Of a DNA stretch of 64,000 nucleotides, positions 44,632-54,016 are shown in pieces (position 1 is the first letter of the stretch; each line of letters opens with the position of its first letter). This stretch comes from Sphingopyxis bauzanensis (GTDB lineage: Bacteria > Pseudomonadota > Alphaproteobacteria > Sphingomonadales > Sphingomonadaceae): positions 553,054-617,053 of the forward strand of contig NZ_NISK01000001.1 of assembly GCF_002205675.1 (NCBI RefSeq), written 5' to 3'. A model generated the notes under the pieces. It was not told the origin of the DNA and made no database searches. It saw only the letters and a list, made by a program, of their open reading frames with translations. Position numbers and translations under genes: made by a program.

Positions 44632-46505
44632 CCGAAGCCGCAGCGCCTGTTGTTGGCGGCGCGGTGTTGCCTCCGTCGTCAATTTCGGATGGAGTGGGTG
44701 TGAGCCCCTGGTTTACGCCGGTAAGGATCGCGCTGATCCTGTGGGCGGCGATGAGCCTGATCGCGATTATCGTGAACTGGCAGGCGATCGGTGCGCTCGA
44801 CCTGTCCGATACCGACGATGCGATGCGGATGGCGCAGGTGCGCGACCTGCTTGCTGGGCAAAGCTGGTGGGATCTCAAGCAATATCGCGTCAATCCGGCG
44901 GGCGGCGGGGTGCTGATGCACTGGTCGCGGATCGTCGATGCGCCGCTTGCGGCCGGCCTATTGGTTCTGGAGCCGCTGTTCGGGCAGGACATGGCCGAAC
45001 GGATTGTGATGACCTTGTGGCCGCCGATGCTGGGCGCGGCACTGTGCGCTGCCTGCGCGCTGGGTTATCGTAACCTGTCCGACTGGCGGATCGCCTATAT
45101 CGTGCCGCTGTTCCTGATCATGGCGGGGTTCATCGTCATGCAATTCCGCCCGCTGCGCGTCGATCATCATGGCTGGCAGATTCTGCTGGCGATGCTGCTC
45201 ATGGCACAGGCGCTGCGTCCTGCGAGTTGGCGTGCGGGACTGTGGGGCGGACTGTTTGCCGCGGCGCTGCTGGCAGTATCGATCGAAGGTTTGCCGATCG
45301 TGGCGCTATTTGCCGCGCTTGCGGCGCTGCGCTGGGCGTTGCACGGTCGCACTGTCGATCGTGATCGTCTGTGCGGCCTTATGGGCGCGCTGGCGGGCGG
45401 CGCTCTTCTCGTTCAGTTCGCTACGCGCGGCCCGATCGGGCTGGTCGGAACCTGGTGCGATTCGCTTTCGGCGCCCTATATGGCGGCGTTCGCTGCGGGG
45501 GCGGCGCTGACTTTTGCCGCGGCGCGGGCGAACCCGGCGGCGCCCTGGGCACGGTTTGGTCTGTTAGGAGCTGCCGGTTTGGCGGCGGCGGGGGCGCTGG
45601 TGTGGACCGAACCTGCCTGCGCCAAGGGGCCTTTTGCATCGCTTGACCCGATTGTGGCCGAATATTGGTATCGGCATGTGCTCGAAGGCCAGCCGTTATG
45701 GATGTCGAAGCCGCACGATGCGATCCACGTCCTGGTGCCGTCGCTGATCGGGCTCGCCGGATCGGTGCTGGCGTGGCGGGGGTGCCGCGAGATGGCCGAT
45801 CGCCGCAATTGGGCGACGGTGATTGTCGCGCTGCTGGGCGCCGCGGCGCTGTCGCTGCTTGTCCTGCGCAGCGCTGCCACCGCGCATCTGTTCGCGCTGC
45901 CTGGCTGCGCGTGGCTTGGGCTGCGCCTGTGGACGTGGGCGCGGACAATTTCATCGGTTGTCCCGCGTATTGTCGGTTCAGCCGCCGCGGCGCTGACCCT
46001 GCCATTGATCGGCAGCACTGCGGTTGCGGCGGTGCTCACGGCTATTGTGCCGTCGCTGCAAGCCGAGGAAGCACGGGCTGCGGCGAAGAAGGCGACGGAA
46101 AGTCGCTATCAAACGACGTGCCTCGACCCTGCCGCGATTGCGGCGCTCGATATTCTGCCAGCGACCACGGTCCTGACTCCGATCGACCTTGGCGCGCCGG
46201 TGATCTTCTGGACCCGGCATAGCCTGGTTGCGACGCCGCACCACCGCAACAAGGATGCGATGGCGGACAGCATCCGCATCTTTGCGGGTGATCCGGCGAA
46301 GGCCGAGACGCTGGTCCGCCAACATGGCGCGACGCTGATTGTCTTTTGCCGGACCGCCAACGATCTGACCAAATATCGCCACGCGCGCAAAGATGCGCTG
46401 GCGGCGCAGCTTTACGCCGGGAAGCCGCCGACGTGGCTTGAAGCAGTGCCGATTGCGTCGCGTGCCGGACTCTCGGTTTGGCGGGTCAAGCCCGCCGCAA
46501 GGTGA
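44628..46505 (+). CDS. Polytopic membrane protein, GT-C glycosyltransferase-like
   Basis: A 625-residue protein with about 10-12 membrane helices and a C-terminal periplasmic domain. Early motifs are DLSDTDDAMRMAQVRDLLAG (acidic pair near residues 61-64) and LMHWSRIVDAPLAAG. Later comes RPLRVDHHGWQ (Asp179, His180, His181). These placements resemble acidic first-loop and second-loop motifs in GT-C enzymes such as STT3 relatives. The start is GTG 44628, overlapping the GtrA stop. It most likely transfers a lipid-linked sugar in the periplasm. The exact family and acceptor are unknown. Confidence 0.65.
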   Translation: MTEAAAPVVGGAVLPPSSISDGVGVSPWFTPVRIALILWAAMSLIAIIVNWQAIGALDLSDTDDAMRMAQVRDLLAGQSWWDLKQYRVNPAGGGVLMHWSRIVDAPLAAGLLVLEPLFGQDMAERIVMTLWPPMLGAALCAACALGYRNLSDWRIAYIVPLFLIMAGFIVMQFRPLRVDHHGWQILLAMLLMAQALRPASWRAGLWGGLFAAALLAVSIEGLPIVALFAALAALRWALHGRTVDRDRLCGLMGALAGGALLVQFATRGPIGLVGTWCDSLSAPYMAAFAAGAALTFAAARANPAAPWARFGLLGAAGLAAAGALVWTEPACAKGPFASLDPIVAEYWYRHVLEGQPLWMSKPHDAIHVLVPSLIGLAGSVLAWRGCREMADRRNWATVIVALLGAAALSLLVLRSAATAHLFALPGCAWLGLRLWTWARTISSVVPRIVGSAAAALTLPLIGSTAVAAVLTAIVPSLQAEEARAAAKKATESRYQTTCLDPAAIAALDILPATTVLTPIDLGAPVIFWTRHSLVATPHHRNKDAMADSIRIFAGDPAKAETLVRQHGATLIVFCRTANDLTKYRHARKDALAAQLYAGKPPTWLEAVPIASRAGLSVWRVKPAAR

Positions 46506-46530
46506 CGTCTCGGCGTCAATTGGGGTGGCA

Positions 46531-47016
46531 TCAGGCAGGGCGGAAGGTCAGCGCGGCGCCGTTCATGCAATAGCGCTTACCGGTCGGTTTCGGCCCGTCG
46601 TTGAAAACATGACCAAGATGGCCACCGCAGCGTTTGCAATGCACCTCGGTGCGTGCATAGCCAAGGTCATAGTCGGTCGATGTCGCGATACCGCCCTTGA
46701 GCGGCGCCCAGAAGCTGGGCCAGCCGGTCTTGCTGTCATATTTGGTTGTGCTCGAATAGAGCGGCAGCGCGCAGCCGGCGCAGACGAAGGTTCCGGCGCG
46801 TTTTTCCTTGTCGAGCGGATGACTGAACGGGCGTTCGGTGCCGGCTTCGCGCAGCACATAATATTGCTGCGCGGTCAGACGCTTTTTCCATTCGGCGTCG
46901 GACAGGCGCCAGCCGGGTGCGGCCTGTGGGCGCGCCGATTTGGCCATCAGCATCGGCGCGGCGATGATACCGACGCCAAGGGCGAGGCCAGCGAGCAGGT
47001 AACGGCGGTCGATCAT
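46531..47016 (-). CDS. msrB: Peptide-methionine (R)-S-oxide reductase, exported
   Basis: MsrB repairs methionine R-sulfoxide in proteins. The product is 161 residues from ATG 47016. The N-terminus has a twin-arginine-like signal (IDRRYLLAGLALGVG), so it is probably exported. VCAGCALPLY and CKRCGGHLGHVFNDGP contain the zinc-binding Cys pairs, GWPSFWAPL is conserved, and KRYCMNGAALTF contains the catalytic Cys. It is convergent with the GT-C gene. Confidence 0.94.
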   Translation of the reverse strand: MIDRRYLLAGLALGVGIIAAPMLMAKSARPQAAPGWRLSDAEWKKRLTAQQYYVLREAGTERPFSHPLDKEKRAGTFVCAGCALPLYSSTTKYDSKTGWPSFWAPLKGGIATSTDYDLGYARTEVHCKRCGGHLGHVFNDGPKPTGKRYCMNGAALTFRPA

Positions 47017-47089
47017 GGCGGACTCCTGACCCGGTGGTCGGGTCTTCACGCTAGATACGTGGTTCGGCGGCGCCAGGTTTCAAGCGGCG

Positions 47090-48346
47090 TCAATATTTCT
47101 CCAGCTCGACCTGCATATGGCGATAGCCATGGACGAAGCTGGCGTGGACGCGCTCGGGTTCGGCGAGCACATTGACGCGCAGGCGGCGCTTCTGCATTTC
47201 GGAGATCAAAGTGGTGAGCTGCAATTCGGCGACGCGCGCGCCGACGCAGCGGTGGATGCCATAGCCGAAAGCGAGGTGGCGGCGCGCGTTATCTCGGTCG
47301 ACGATGATCCGGTCACCGTCGGGGAAAACGCTCTCGTCACGGTTCGCCGAGGCGTACCAGAGCGCGATCTTGTCGCGCTTTTTGATCTGGTGGCCGAAAA
47401 GCTCGGTATCTTCCATCGCGGTGCGGCGCATGTGCGCGAGCGGGGTCTGCCAACGGATGATTTCGTGCATCGCGTTGACCGCGAGTTCGGGGTCGTGGTT
47501 CGCCTCGAGCTTGGCGCGTTCTTCGGGGAAACAGTGCAGGCCATAGGCATAGGCCGACATCGAATTGCGCGTCGTGTCGTTACCGCCGACGATGAGCAGG
47601 ATCAGATTGCCCATGAATTCATGCTCGCTCATATGCTTCATCGCGTCGGATTGCAGCATGATCGAGATGAGGTCGTGCTCGCCGGGGTTGAGCGCCTTGC
47701 GATCCCACAATTCCTTGAACGCGGCGCCCATTTCAAACGCCTTCGCGGTGCGCGCATGGCGCAGTTCGGTGGTGTCGAACGATTCGATGTCGCCGAGCGC
47801 GTCGGACCAGGCGGTCAGCCGGTGGCGTTCCTCCCAGGGAAAATCGAACAGGATGGCGAGCATGTCGGTGGTGAGTTCGATCGACAGTTTTTCGACCCAG
47901 TCGAAGGGCTCCCCGACCGGCAGGGTGTCGATCAGCGCCGCGGTGCGCGCGACGGTGTCGGCGCGCATGCGCTCGATTTCGGACGGGCCGAAGGCGGGGG
48001 CGACGGTGCGGCGCTGCGCCGTGTGCTGCGGCGGATCCATCGCGATGAACATCGGCAGCGGGATCTCGCCCTCTTTCAGATGCTCGACGCCATCGCCGGC
48101 GACGGTGATCCCGCCATATTCCCACGATGAGGAGAAAATCTTGGGCAGTGCCTCGATATGTTGGATCGGTTTGTAGGTGGTCACCGACCAATAGGGGCCG
48201 AATTTCGAATCTTCGCAGCGATAGATGGGCGATTCGGCGCGCAGCTGGCGCATGGGTTCCTGCCAGCGGTCCTCGCTCCATAATTCGGCGCGGCTGACGT
48301 CGAGCGGGTTGGCGATTTCGGGGGCGGTGCGAATTTGGGTGGCCAT
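47090..48346 (-). CDS. Cytochrome P450, CYP153 type
   Basis: A soluble bacterial P450 of 418 residues with strong CYP153 features, a family of terminal alkane and fatty-acid hydroxylases. FIAMDPPQHTAQRRTVAPAF, FDWVEKLSIELTTDMLAILF, LIVGGNDTTRNSMSAYAYGL (I-helix with acid-alcohol pair), TPLAHMRRTAMEDTELFGHQ and FGYGIHRCVGARVAELQL (heme Cys) are visible. No ferredoxin or ferredoxin reductase gene is next to it, unlike many CYP153 operons, so electrons must come from partners elsewhere. Confidence 0.9.
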   Translation of the reverse strand: MATQIRTAPEIANPLDVSRAELWSEDRWQEPMRQLRAESPIYRCEDSKFGPYWSVTTYKPIQHIEALPKIFSSSWEYGGITVAGDGVEHLKEGEIPLPMFIAMDPPQHTAQRRTVAPAFGPSEIERMRADTVARTAALIDTLPVGEPFDWVEKLSIELTTDMLAILFDFPWEERHRLTAWSDALGDIESFDTTELRHARTAKAFEMGAAFKELWDRKALNPGEHDLISIMLQSDAMKHMSEHEFMGNLILLIVGGNDTTRNSMSAYAYGLHCFPEERAKLEANHDPELAVNAMHEIIRWQTPLAHMRRTAMEDTELFGHQIKKRDKIALWYASANRDESVFPDGDRIIVDRDNARRHLAFGYGIHRCVGARVAELQLTTLISEMQKRRLRVNVLAEPERVHASFVHGYRHMQVELEKY

Positions 48347-48416
48347 GGGGCAGCTCCTCTGAAGGGCCGTCTCGTGCGGCCGATTCAGTTGCAGAATGCC
48401 ACTATTTACAGCTTTG

Positions 48417-49718
48417 TCAATGACGGTCGGCGGCCTGCGCAGTTGCAGCGGCAGCGGTAGCGGCAGGCGCTGCCGCCCGTCCGCTGCGCCGCCAGAATTT
48501 CCAGCTGCCGCCGCCGCTGAGCACTCCGGCGCGGAAGAGACGCACCGAGAGGAAGATCACGAGCGCGACCCAGATTGCCTGCCAGCCGAGCGCCAGCAGA
48601 TGCACCGCCTTGCTGTCGTCGGTCGCGGCGCGTGCCGCCATCGCGAGGGGTGACGACAGGGGGAAAATCTGCGCGATCGTTGACAGGCTGCTGCCCGGAG
48701 CGCTCGCGGCGGCGGTCGACAGGCTGAACATGCCGACCTGAAAGATGGTGATCGGCAGGCTGAGCATCTGGATTTCTCGCACCGTCGCTGCCTGCGCGCC
48801 GACGCCGAGGAATACCGCGCCGAGGAGAAGGAAGGACAGAATGAAATAGACAAAACCGATGCCGAGGAAAAAGGGCCAGCCGGTGGCAGGCGCCGCGGCG
48901 AGCGCCGCGGTCGCCTTGCTGGCGCTTTGCACCGACGCGAGCGCCGCCGGATCAATTTGCAGCGCGGCGATCAGTCCGCCGACAAGCGCCATCGCCAGCC
49001 AGAAGGCGATGAATAACACCGCGACGCCCAGAAAACCGAGCAGCTTACCGAGGAAGACGCTTTCGAGCGGCACCGCGGCGGCGAGGATTTCGATGACCTT
49101 GTTGCCCTTTTCTTCGGCGAGCGAACTGACCGTCTGGCCGGCAAGGAGGAGGGTGAGCAGGAAGATGATGAAGACCGCGCCGAAGCCCAAAGATTGCTGG
49201 AGCGCGATGCTGGTGCCGCCGCTCGACAAGGCTTCGAATTTGGGTGCCACGGGAGGTAGGGGCCCCGCGGCCTTCGATCGCAGCACATCGTCGGCGAGCA
49301 GCGCGAGATAGTGACCCGCGTTGCTGTCGGCCTCGCGCTCGATGATGCGCGGGGCGGCGAGCGGGCCGCTGAGCACGGCGTAGGTGTCGCTGCCCTTCTC
49401 GCGCGCGATGGCGATCGGGTCGGTGGTGGCGGGGCCGGCGATGCGGACCTCAAGTACGGGCACGCGGCGCGCGACGCTGGCGCGCAGCCGTGCATCGGCG
49501 GCGCGCAGCGCTTCGACATCGTCTGCGCCGACCACCGCGACGATGCGCCCTGCGCCGCGCGCGCTGTCGGCCAGCTGCGAGGCGCCCATGCCCCCCGCGA
49601 GCCCCATGCCGACCATGAACAGCGGCGCGAGCAGGAACAGCAGGAAGGTCGGGGTGGCGACGATCGCCAGAAAGTCGCGGCGCGCGATGACGAGCATGTT
49701 TTTGAGAAAGGGGGTCAT
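48417..49718 (-). CDS. ABC-2 type transporter permease (NatB-like)
   Basis: An inner-membrane permease of 433 residues with a first helix (FLAIVATPTFLLFLLAPLFM), a large periplasmic loop, and about five further helices. QTVSSLAEEKGNKVIEILAA is the ABC-2 family motif. Its start overlaps the ATPase gene stop (ATGA at 49715-49718). Together they form an exporter; NatAB relatives move Na+ or drugs, but the substrate cannot be read from sequence. Confidence 0.9.
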   Translation of the reverse strand: MTPFLKNMLVIARRDFLAIVATPTFLLFLLAPLFMVGMGLAGGMGASQLADSARGAGRIVAVVGADDVEALRAADARLRASVARRVPVLEVRIAGPATTDPIAIAREKGSDTYAVLSGPLAAPRIIEREADSNAGHYLALLADDVLRSKAAGPLPPVAPKFEALSSGGTSIALQQSLGFGAVFIIFLLTLLLAGQTVSSLAEEKGNKVIEILAAAVPLESVFLGKLLGFLGVAVLFIAFWLAMALVGGLIAALQIDPAALASVQSASKATAALAAAPATGWPFFLGIGFVYFILSFLLLGAVFLGVGAQAATVREIQMLSLPITIFQVGMFSLSTAAASAPGSSLSTIAQIFPLSSPLAMAARAATDDSKAVHLLALGWQAIWVALVIFLSVRLFRAGVLSGGGSWKFWRRSGRAAAPAATAAAATAQAADRH

Positions 49719-50668
49719 GCCAGCGCCTCCTCGACCGCGTCGGTACTCGCATCAGCATCGAAACTCGCATCGACCTGCCGGACGATATGGACAAAGGCGT
49801 CGTGGAGCGCGGGGCGGGTGATCGACAGCCCCGCAACACCCAGCCCGCTGCCCGTGATCCGCGCCAGCAGTGGTTCGACGTCGGCATCTTCGATCGGGAA
49901 GAACCAGCTGTCGCCGCGCGGCTCGGCACCGGCGGGGAGCAGCGCCGCGATCGCCGCCGCATCGGCGTCGGCGCGCGGTGTGTAACGCACCTGCATCGGC
50001 AGCAGGCTGCGTGCGTCGTCGACCGTGCCTTCGAACCGGCGCTGCGAGCGGGCGATGATCGCGAGCCGGTCGCACAGACGCTCGGCATGCGCCATGACAT
50101 GGGTCGAAAACAGGATCGTCGCGCCGCGATCGCGTTCGCGACGGACGAGCATTTCGAGTCGTTCCTGATTGACCGGGTCAAGCCCCGAGAAAGGCTCGTC
50201 GAGGACGATGAGGTCGGGGGCGTGGACGATCGACCCGATCAGCTGGATCATCTGCGCCATGCCCTTCGACATCTTGCGGATCTTTTCGTCGATGACGCGT
50301 TCGAGCCCGAGCTCGGTCATGAAGGTCGCGGCGCGGCGGCGGCCTTCGGACCAGTCGAGCCCGCGCAGCGCGCCCATGAAGGCGATGGCTTCGCGCGCTT
50401 TCATCCCCGGATAGAGCCCGCGTTCTTCGGGCAGATAGCCGATACGGTGGCGCACCGCCTGCGGCCGTTCGCCAAAGACGCGGCTGGTACCCTCGTCGGG
50501 GTCGATGATCCCCAGCGTCATGCGCAGGCTGGTCGTCTTGCCCGCGCCATTGGGGCCGAGGACGCCATAGATGCTGCCGGTCGGCACCGTCAGGCTGACA
50601 TCGTCAACCGCCTTGAAATCGCCGAAATATTTGGTGAGGCCTTTGGCCTCGACGCTGAAATCGTTCAA
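49715..50668 (-). CDS. ABC transporter ATP-binding protein (NatA-like)
   Basis: The ATPase of the exporter, 317 residues. Walker A is GVLGPNGAGKTTSLRM, the signature is RKMSKGMAQMIQL, Walker B is LIVLDEPFSGLDP and the H-loop is FSTHVMAH. After about residue 220 a DUF4162-like C-terminal domain follows, typical of NatA-like proteins. It shares a small divergent region with queG. Confidence 0.93.
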   Translation of the reverse strand: MNDFSVEAKGLTKYFGDFKAVDDVSLTVPTGSIYGVLGPNGAGKTTSLRMTLGIIDPDEGTSRVFGERPQAVRHRIGYLPEERGLYPGMKAREAIAFMGALRGLDWSEGRRRAATFMTELGLERVIDEKIRKMSKGMAQMIQLIGSIVHAPDLIVLDEPFSGLDPVNQERLEMLVRRERDRGATILFSTHVMAHAERLCDRLAIIARSQRRFEGTVDDARSLLPMQVRYTPRADADAAAIAALLPAGAEPRGDSWFFPIEDADVEPLLARITGSGLGVAGLSITRPALHDAFVHIVRQVDASFDADASTDAVEEALA

Positions 50669-50735
50669 GCTGCAGTCCCTGGTCTGATCATCCGTAAGCT
50701 ATGGCACGGACAGGCGGCTCGCGTATAGAGCGGCA

Positions 50736-51788
50736 ATGGTTGCCGAAGCCTTGTCTGTGTTGGAAGACCGCCTGGAGGCGGTGGCGCGCGCGCATGGCTT
50801 TGTTGCGTTCGGGATCGCCGACGCGGGCTCCGCGCCGCAAACCGCCGAGCGGTTGAATCAGTGGCTCGCTGAAGGCCGGCACGGCGACATGATCTGGATG
50901 GAAAGCCGCGCCGCGCAGCGCGGATCGCCACAGGGGCTGTGGCCCGAGGTGCGATCGGTGATCGCGCTGGGGATGAGCTATACCCCGGCGCATGACCCGC
51001 TGGTGCTTGCTGAGCACCCCGACCGCGGGCGAATTTCGGTCTACGCGCAGGGCGGTGATTATCATGACGTCGTCAAACGGGCGCTGAAGGCGGTGGCACG
51101 CTGGCTGGTCGCCGAGGCTCCCGGCGCCGAAGTCAAAGTGTTCGTCGATACCGCGCCGGTGATGGAAAAGCCGTTATCGGCGGCGGCGGGCCTTGGCTGG
51201 CAGGGCAAGCACAGCAATCTGGTCAGCCGCGAGCATGGCAGCTGGCTGTTCCTCGGCGCGATCTACACGACGCTGGAGCTGGTTCCGAGCAATCCGGGGC
51301 GTGACCGTTGCGGCAGCTGTACCGCATGTCAGGACGCCTGCCCGACACAGGCGTTTCCGGCGCCGTACCAAGTCGATGCGCGGCGCTGTATTTCCTACCT
51401 GACGATCGAGCATGATGGCGCGATTCCGCATGAGCTGCGCCGCGGGATCGGTAACCGGGTCTATGGCTGCGACGACTGTCTCGCCGTCTGTCCATGGAAC
51501 AAGTTCGCCGAGACCGCGCACGCGCACCGGGCCTTCCTGCCGCGCGCCGAGCTGGTCGCGCCGTCGCTGGGCGACCTGCTCGCGCTCGACGATGCCGCGT
51601 TCCGGCAGGTGTTCGCGGGATCGCCGATCAAGCGCATCGGGCGTGGGCGAATGGTCCGCAACGCTGCGATCGCGGCGGGAAACAGCGGCGATGCCGGGTT
51701 TCGGCCGGTGCTGGAGCGGCTGACGGAGGATGAAACGCCGATGGTGGCGGAGGCGGCAAGGTGGGCGCTGGACGAATTGGCGTCGTGA
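50736..51788 (+). CDS. queG: Epoxyqueuosine reductase
   Basis: QueG performs the last step of queuosine synthesis in tRNA and needs cobalamin and two [4Fe-4S] clusters. The product is 350 residues. AHGFVAFGIADAG opens the family region, and WQGKHSNLVSREHGSWLFLG is the QueG signature. CGSCTACQDACPTQAF and CDDCLAVCPWNKF bind the iron-sulfur clusters. A HEAT-like C-terminal region follows. Its presence implies that the cell has cobalamin at least at times, which fits the riboswitch on metE. Confidence 0.95.
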   Translation: MVAEALSVLEDRLEAVARAHGFVAFGIADAGSAPQTAERLNQWLAEGRHGDMIWMESRAAQRGSPQGLWPEVRSVIALGMSYTPAHDPLVLAEHPDRGRISVYAQGGDYHDVVKRALKAVARWLVAEAPGAEVKVFVDTAPVMEKPLSAAAGLGWQGKHSNLVSREHGSWLFLGAIYTTLELVPSNPGRDRCGSCTACQDACPTQAFPAPYQVDARRCISYLTIEHDGAIPHELRRGIGNRVYGCDDCLAVCPWNKFAETAHAHRAFLPRAELVAPSLGDLLALDDAAFRQVFAGSPIKRIGRGRMVRNAAIAAGNSGDAGFRPVLERLTEDETPMVAEAARWALDELAS

Positions 51789-51795
51789 CGTCAAC

Positions 51796-52176
51796 CTAGC
51801 GGCGCAGCGCCTCGATACAGCTCGGCACATTGGCGTCGCGGCCGTCGGGGGTGCGTGCGTCGACATGGGTCGCGAGCGGATCGGCGCCTTGTTTCGGCGC
51901 GTAATAATAGACGTCGAGGATGCAGGCGGCGCCAGCGAACTGCAATTTGCGCGCTGCGCCTTCGGCGACGTCAAGGCGCGGCTTGCCGAACAGGCTGAGC
52001 GCCGAATTTGCCGAGCGGCCGATCAGGCTGTTGTTTTGCGTCGGCCGCGGCGCGGTGATCGGACCTGCCGCCGGGGGCGCCTTGGGCGGGGTCGCGCGCG
52101 GAATCGCGTTACCCGCACAGCCGCCGAGCAGCAGGGCGAGGCCGGTGAATATCGCCAAGCGATTGTTGTTGATCAT
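51796..52176 (-). CDS. Hypothetical lipoprotein
   Basis: A small lipoprotein of 126 residues, lipobox LLLGGC with Cys at about residue 20. A Pro/Ala-rich linker precedes a short domain with SLFGKPRLDVAEGAARKLQF and ACILDVYYYAPKQG. Function unknown; the LFGKPRLD-type segment with a following hydrophobic CxLD strand suggests a SmpA/OmlA-like fold, but this is weak. Its ATG shares one base with the stop of the EI24 gene (TAATG). Confidence 0.7.
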   Translation of the reverse strand: MINNNRLAIFTGLALLLGGCAGNAIPRATPPKAPPAAGPITAPRPTQNNSLIGRSANSALSLFGKPRLDVAEGAARKLQFAGAACILDVYYYAPKQGADPLATHVDARTPDGRDANVPSCIEALRR

Positions 52177-52856
52177 TACTTCCGGTCCCCGCTCCGCAAA
52201 TGGAGCATGTGGACCGCCATAGCGGCGCTGACGATCGGCGCCAACAGATTGGCGACGGGCACCACAAAGCTTGCGGCGGACAGCAGCCCGAGCGACCAGC
52301 GCGCGGGCCGGTCGAGCCGCGGGCGGTCGGGGTGGCGCGCCAGCACCATCGCCTCAAGATCGCGGCCGAGCAGCAGGCCGTTGACGAACAAAGCGAAAAT
52401 TGGGGTTCCGATGCCGGTGACGAGTAGCAGGATGTAGATCGGCAGCGCGAGCAGATTGCCGCCGATCAGCCGCACCACCGACGCAAGCGCGAGACGGATA
52501 TTCTGCCGCCAGCCGACATCGACGGCGCGGGCGGCGGCGGCGGGATAATGGCGTCCTTCGACATCGGCGACGATCGCGTCCGCGAACAGCCCCACGACGA
52601 CGATCGCGACGGCGCGGAACAACAGCCAGCTGCCCGCGATGATCGCAAGGACGACCAATATTCCCGCCATGTCGCGCTCGCTCGCGCCGAGCCATTGCCA
52701 ATGATCGAGCGCCCAGCGCGCCGCGAAATAGAGCGCAGCGCCTACGACGATCAGCAGGAGGAGGGTGAGCGCCAGACTTTGCAGCAGGATGCGCAGCACG
52801 CGCGGGTTCGGCACATCGCGGAGCGCGAGCAGAAAGGCGCGGACGGCACGGGTCAT
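52176..52856 (-). CDS. EI24 domain integral membrane protein (CysZ-like)
   Basis: A membrane protein of 226 residues with about five or six helices. It has FADAIVADVEGRHYP after the second helix pair, LALASVVRLIGGNLLALPIY and PARWSLGLLSAASFVVPVAN, features of the EI24/CysZ family. In CysZ the role is sulfate uptake; no other sulfur genes are near, so only the family is called. It is the upstream partner of the lipoprotein gene. Confidence 0.82.
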   Translation of the reverse strand: MTRAVRAFLLALRDVPNPRVLRILLQSLALTLLLLIVVGAALYFAARWALDHWQWLGASERDMAGILVVLAIIAGSWLLFRAVAIVVVGLFADAIVADVEGRHYPAAAARAVDVGWRQNIRLALASVVRLIGGNLLALPIYILLLVTGIGTPIFALFVNGLLLGRDLEAMVLARHPDRPRLDRPARWSLGLLSAASFVVPVANLLAPIVSAAMAVHMLHLRSGDRK

Positions 52857-52964
52857 GTTTGGGGGATGCGAGGGGGCGGGGCGCGCGTCAAGCGCCGCGC
52901 TTGCCTTGCCGCGCCGCCATCACTAAAGCGCGGCAGCTTTTTCTCCCGCATCACAGGATATTTT

Positions 52965-53963
52965 ATGGCCTCCACCGCCCGTTTCGACGTTGTTGCCATT
53001 GGCAATGCCATTGTGGACGTCCTTGCCCGCGCCGACGACGCGCTGATCGAGCGTGAAAATCTGGTCAAGGGGTCGATGCGGCTGATCGACGCCGACGAGG
53101 CCGAGCGGCTCTACGGGGCGATGGGGCCGGCGATCGAAATGTCGGGCGGCAGCGCGGCGAACACCTTGGCGGGCATGGCGGCGCTTGGACGCCGCTGCGG
53201 CTTTATCGGCCAGGTCGCCGACGATCAGCTGGGGCATGTGTTCACGCACGACCTCACCGCGCTGGGGGTCGCGTTCGACACACCGCCGTCTGACGGGGGC
53301 GCGCCGACCGCGCGCTGTCTGATCCTCGTCACCCCCGACGGCCAGCGGACGATGAACACCTTCCTGGGTGCGTCGCAGAATCTGGGCCGCGAATCGCTCG
53401 ACGCAGCGCTGATCGCCGACGCCGACATCCTCTATCTCGAAGGCTATTTGTGGAACGCCGATGCCTCACGCGCCGCGATGGCGGAAGCGATCGGGCTCGC
53501 CAAGGCGGCGGGTCGGCGCGTCGCCTTTACCCTGTCCGACACTTTCGTCGTCGCGGGGCATGGCGAGGATTTCCGCCGCATGACGGCGGCGCGTGATATC
53601 GACATCCTGTTCGCCAACGAAGCCGAGCTGCTCGTGCTGGCGCAGGAAGGCGATTTCGAAACCGCGCTCGCCAAGGTGGCTGCCGATGTCCCCTTGCTGG
53701 TCGCGACGCGCGGCGCGCATGGCGCGGTCGCGGTCACGAACGGCGAGCGTACCGCAGTTGCAGCCGAGGCGATCGATGATGTCGTCGACACGACGGGGGC
53801 GGGTGACCTGTTTGCCGCGGGCTTCCTGTCGGGCCTGGCCGAAGGGCGCCCGATCGCCGACTGTCTGACGATGGGCGCCGTATGTGCGCGCGAAATCATC
53901 GCCCAAGTTGGCCCGCGGGCGCAGACCGACCTGCGCGCCAAGGTTGCGAAACGGCTGGGTTAG
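52965..53963 (+). CDS. PfkB family carbohydrate kinase, adenosine kinase-like
   Basis: A ribokinase-fold kinase of 332 residues, most like bacterial adenosine kinases. FDVVAIGNAIVDVLARADD opens the protein, EMSGGSAANTLAGMAALG is the substrate motif, and VDTTGAGDLFAAGFLSGLA contains the catalytic Asp and anion hole. ATG 52965 has AGGA 6 bases upstream. It may phosphorylate adenosine or another nucleoside or sugar. Confidence 0.9.
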   Translation: MASTARFDVVAIGNAIVDVLARADDALIERENLVKGSMRLIDADEAERLYGAMGPAIEMSGGSAANTLAGMAALGRRCGFIGQVADDQLGHVFTHDLTALGVAFDTPPSDGGAPTARCLILVTPDGQRTMNTFLGASQNLGRESLDAALIADADILYLEGYLWNADASRAAMAEAIGLAKAAGRRVAFTLSDTFVVAGHGEDFRRMTAARDIDILFANEAELLVLAQEGDFETALAKVAADVPLLVATRGAHGAVAVTNGERTAVAAEAIDDVVDTTGAGDLFAAGFLSGLAEGRPIADCLTMGAVCAREIIAQVGPRAQTDLRAKVAKRLG

Positions 53964-54016
53964 GAACCTTCGCCGGTCCGAAGCGTCCTATCCGCCAAAT
54001 GGCACAGGAGGATGAT

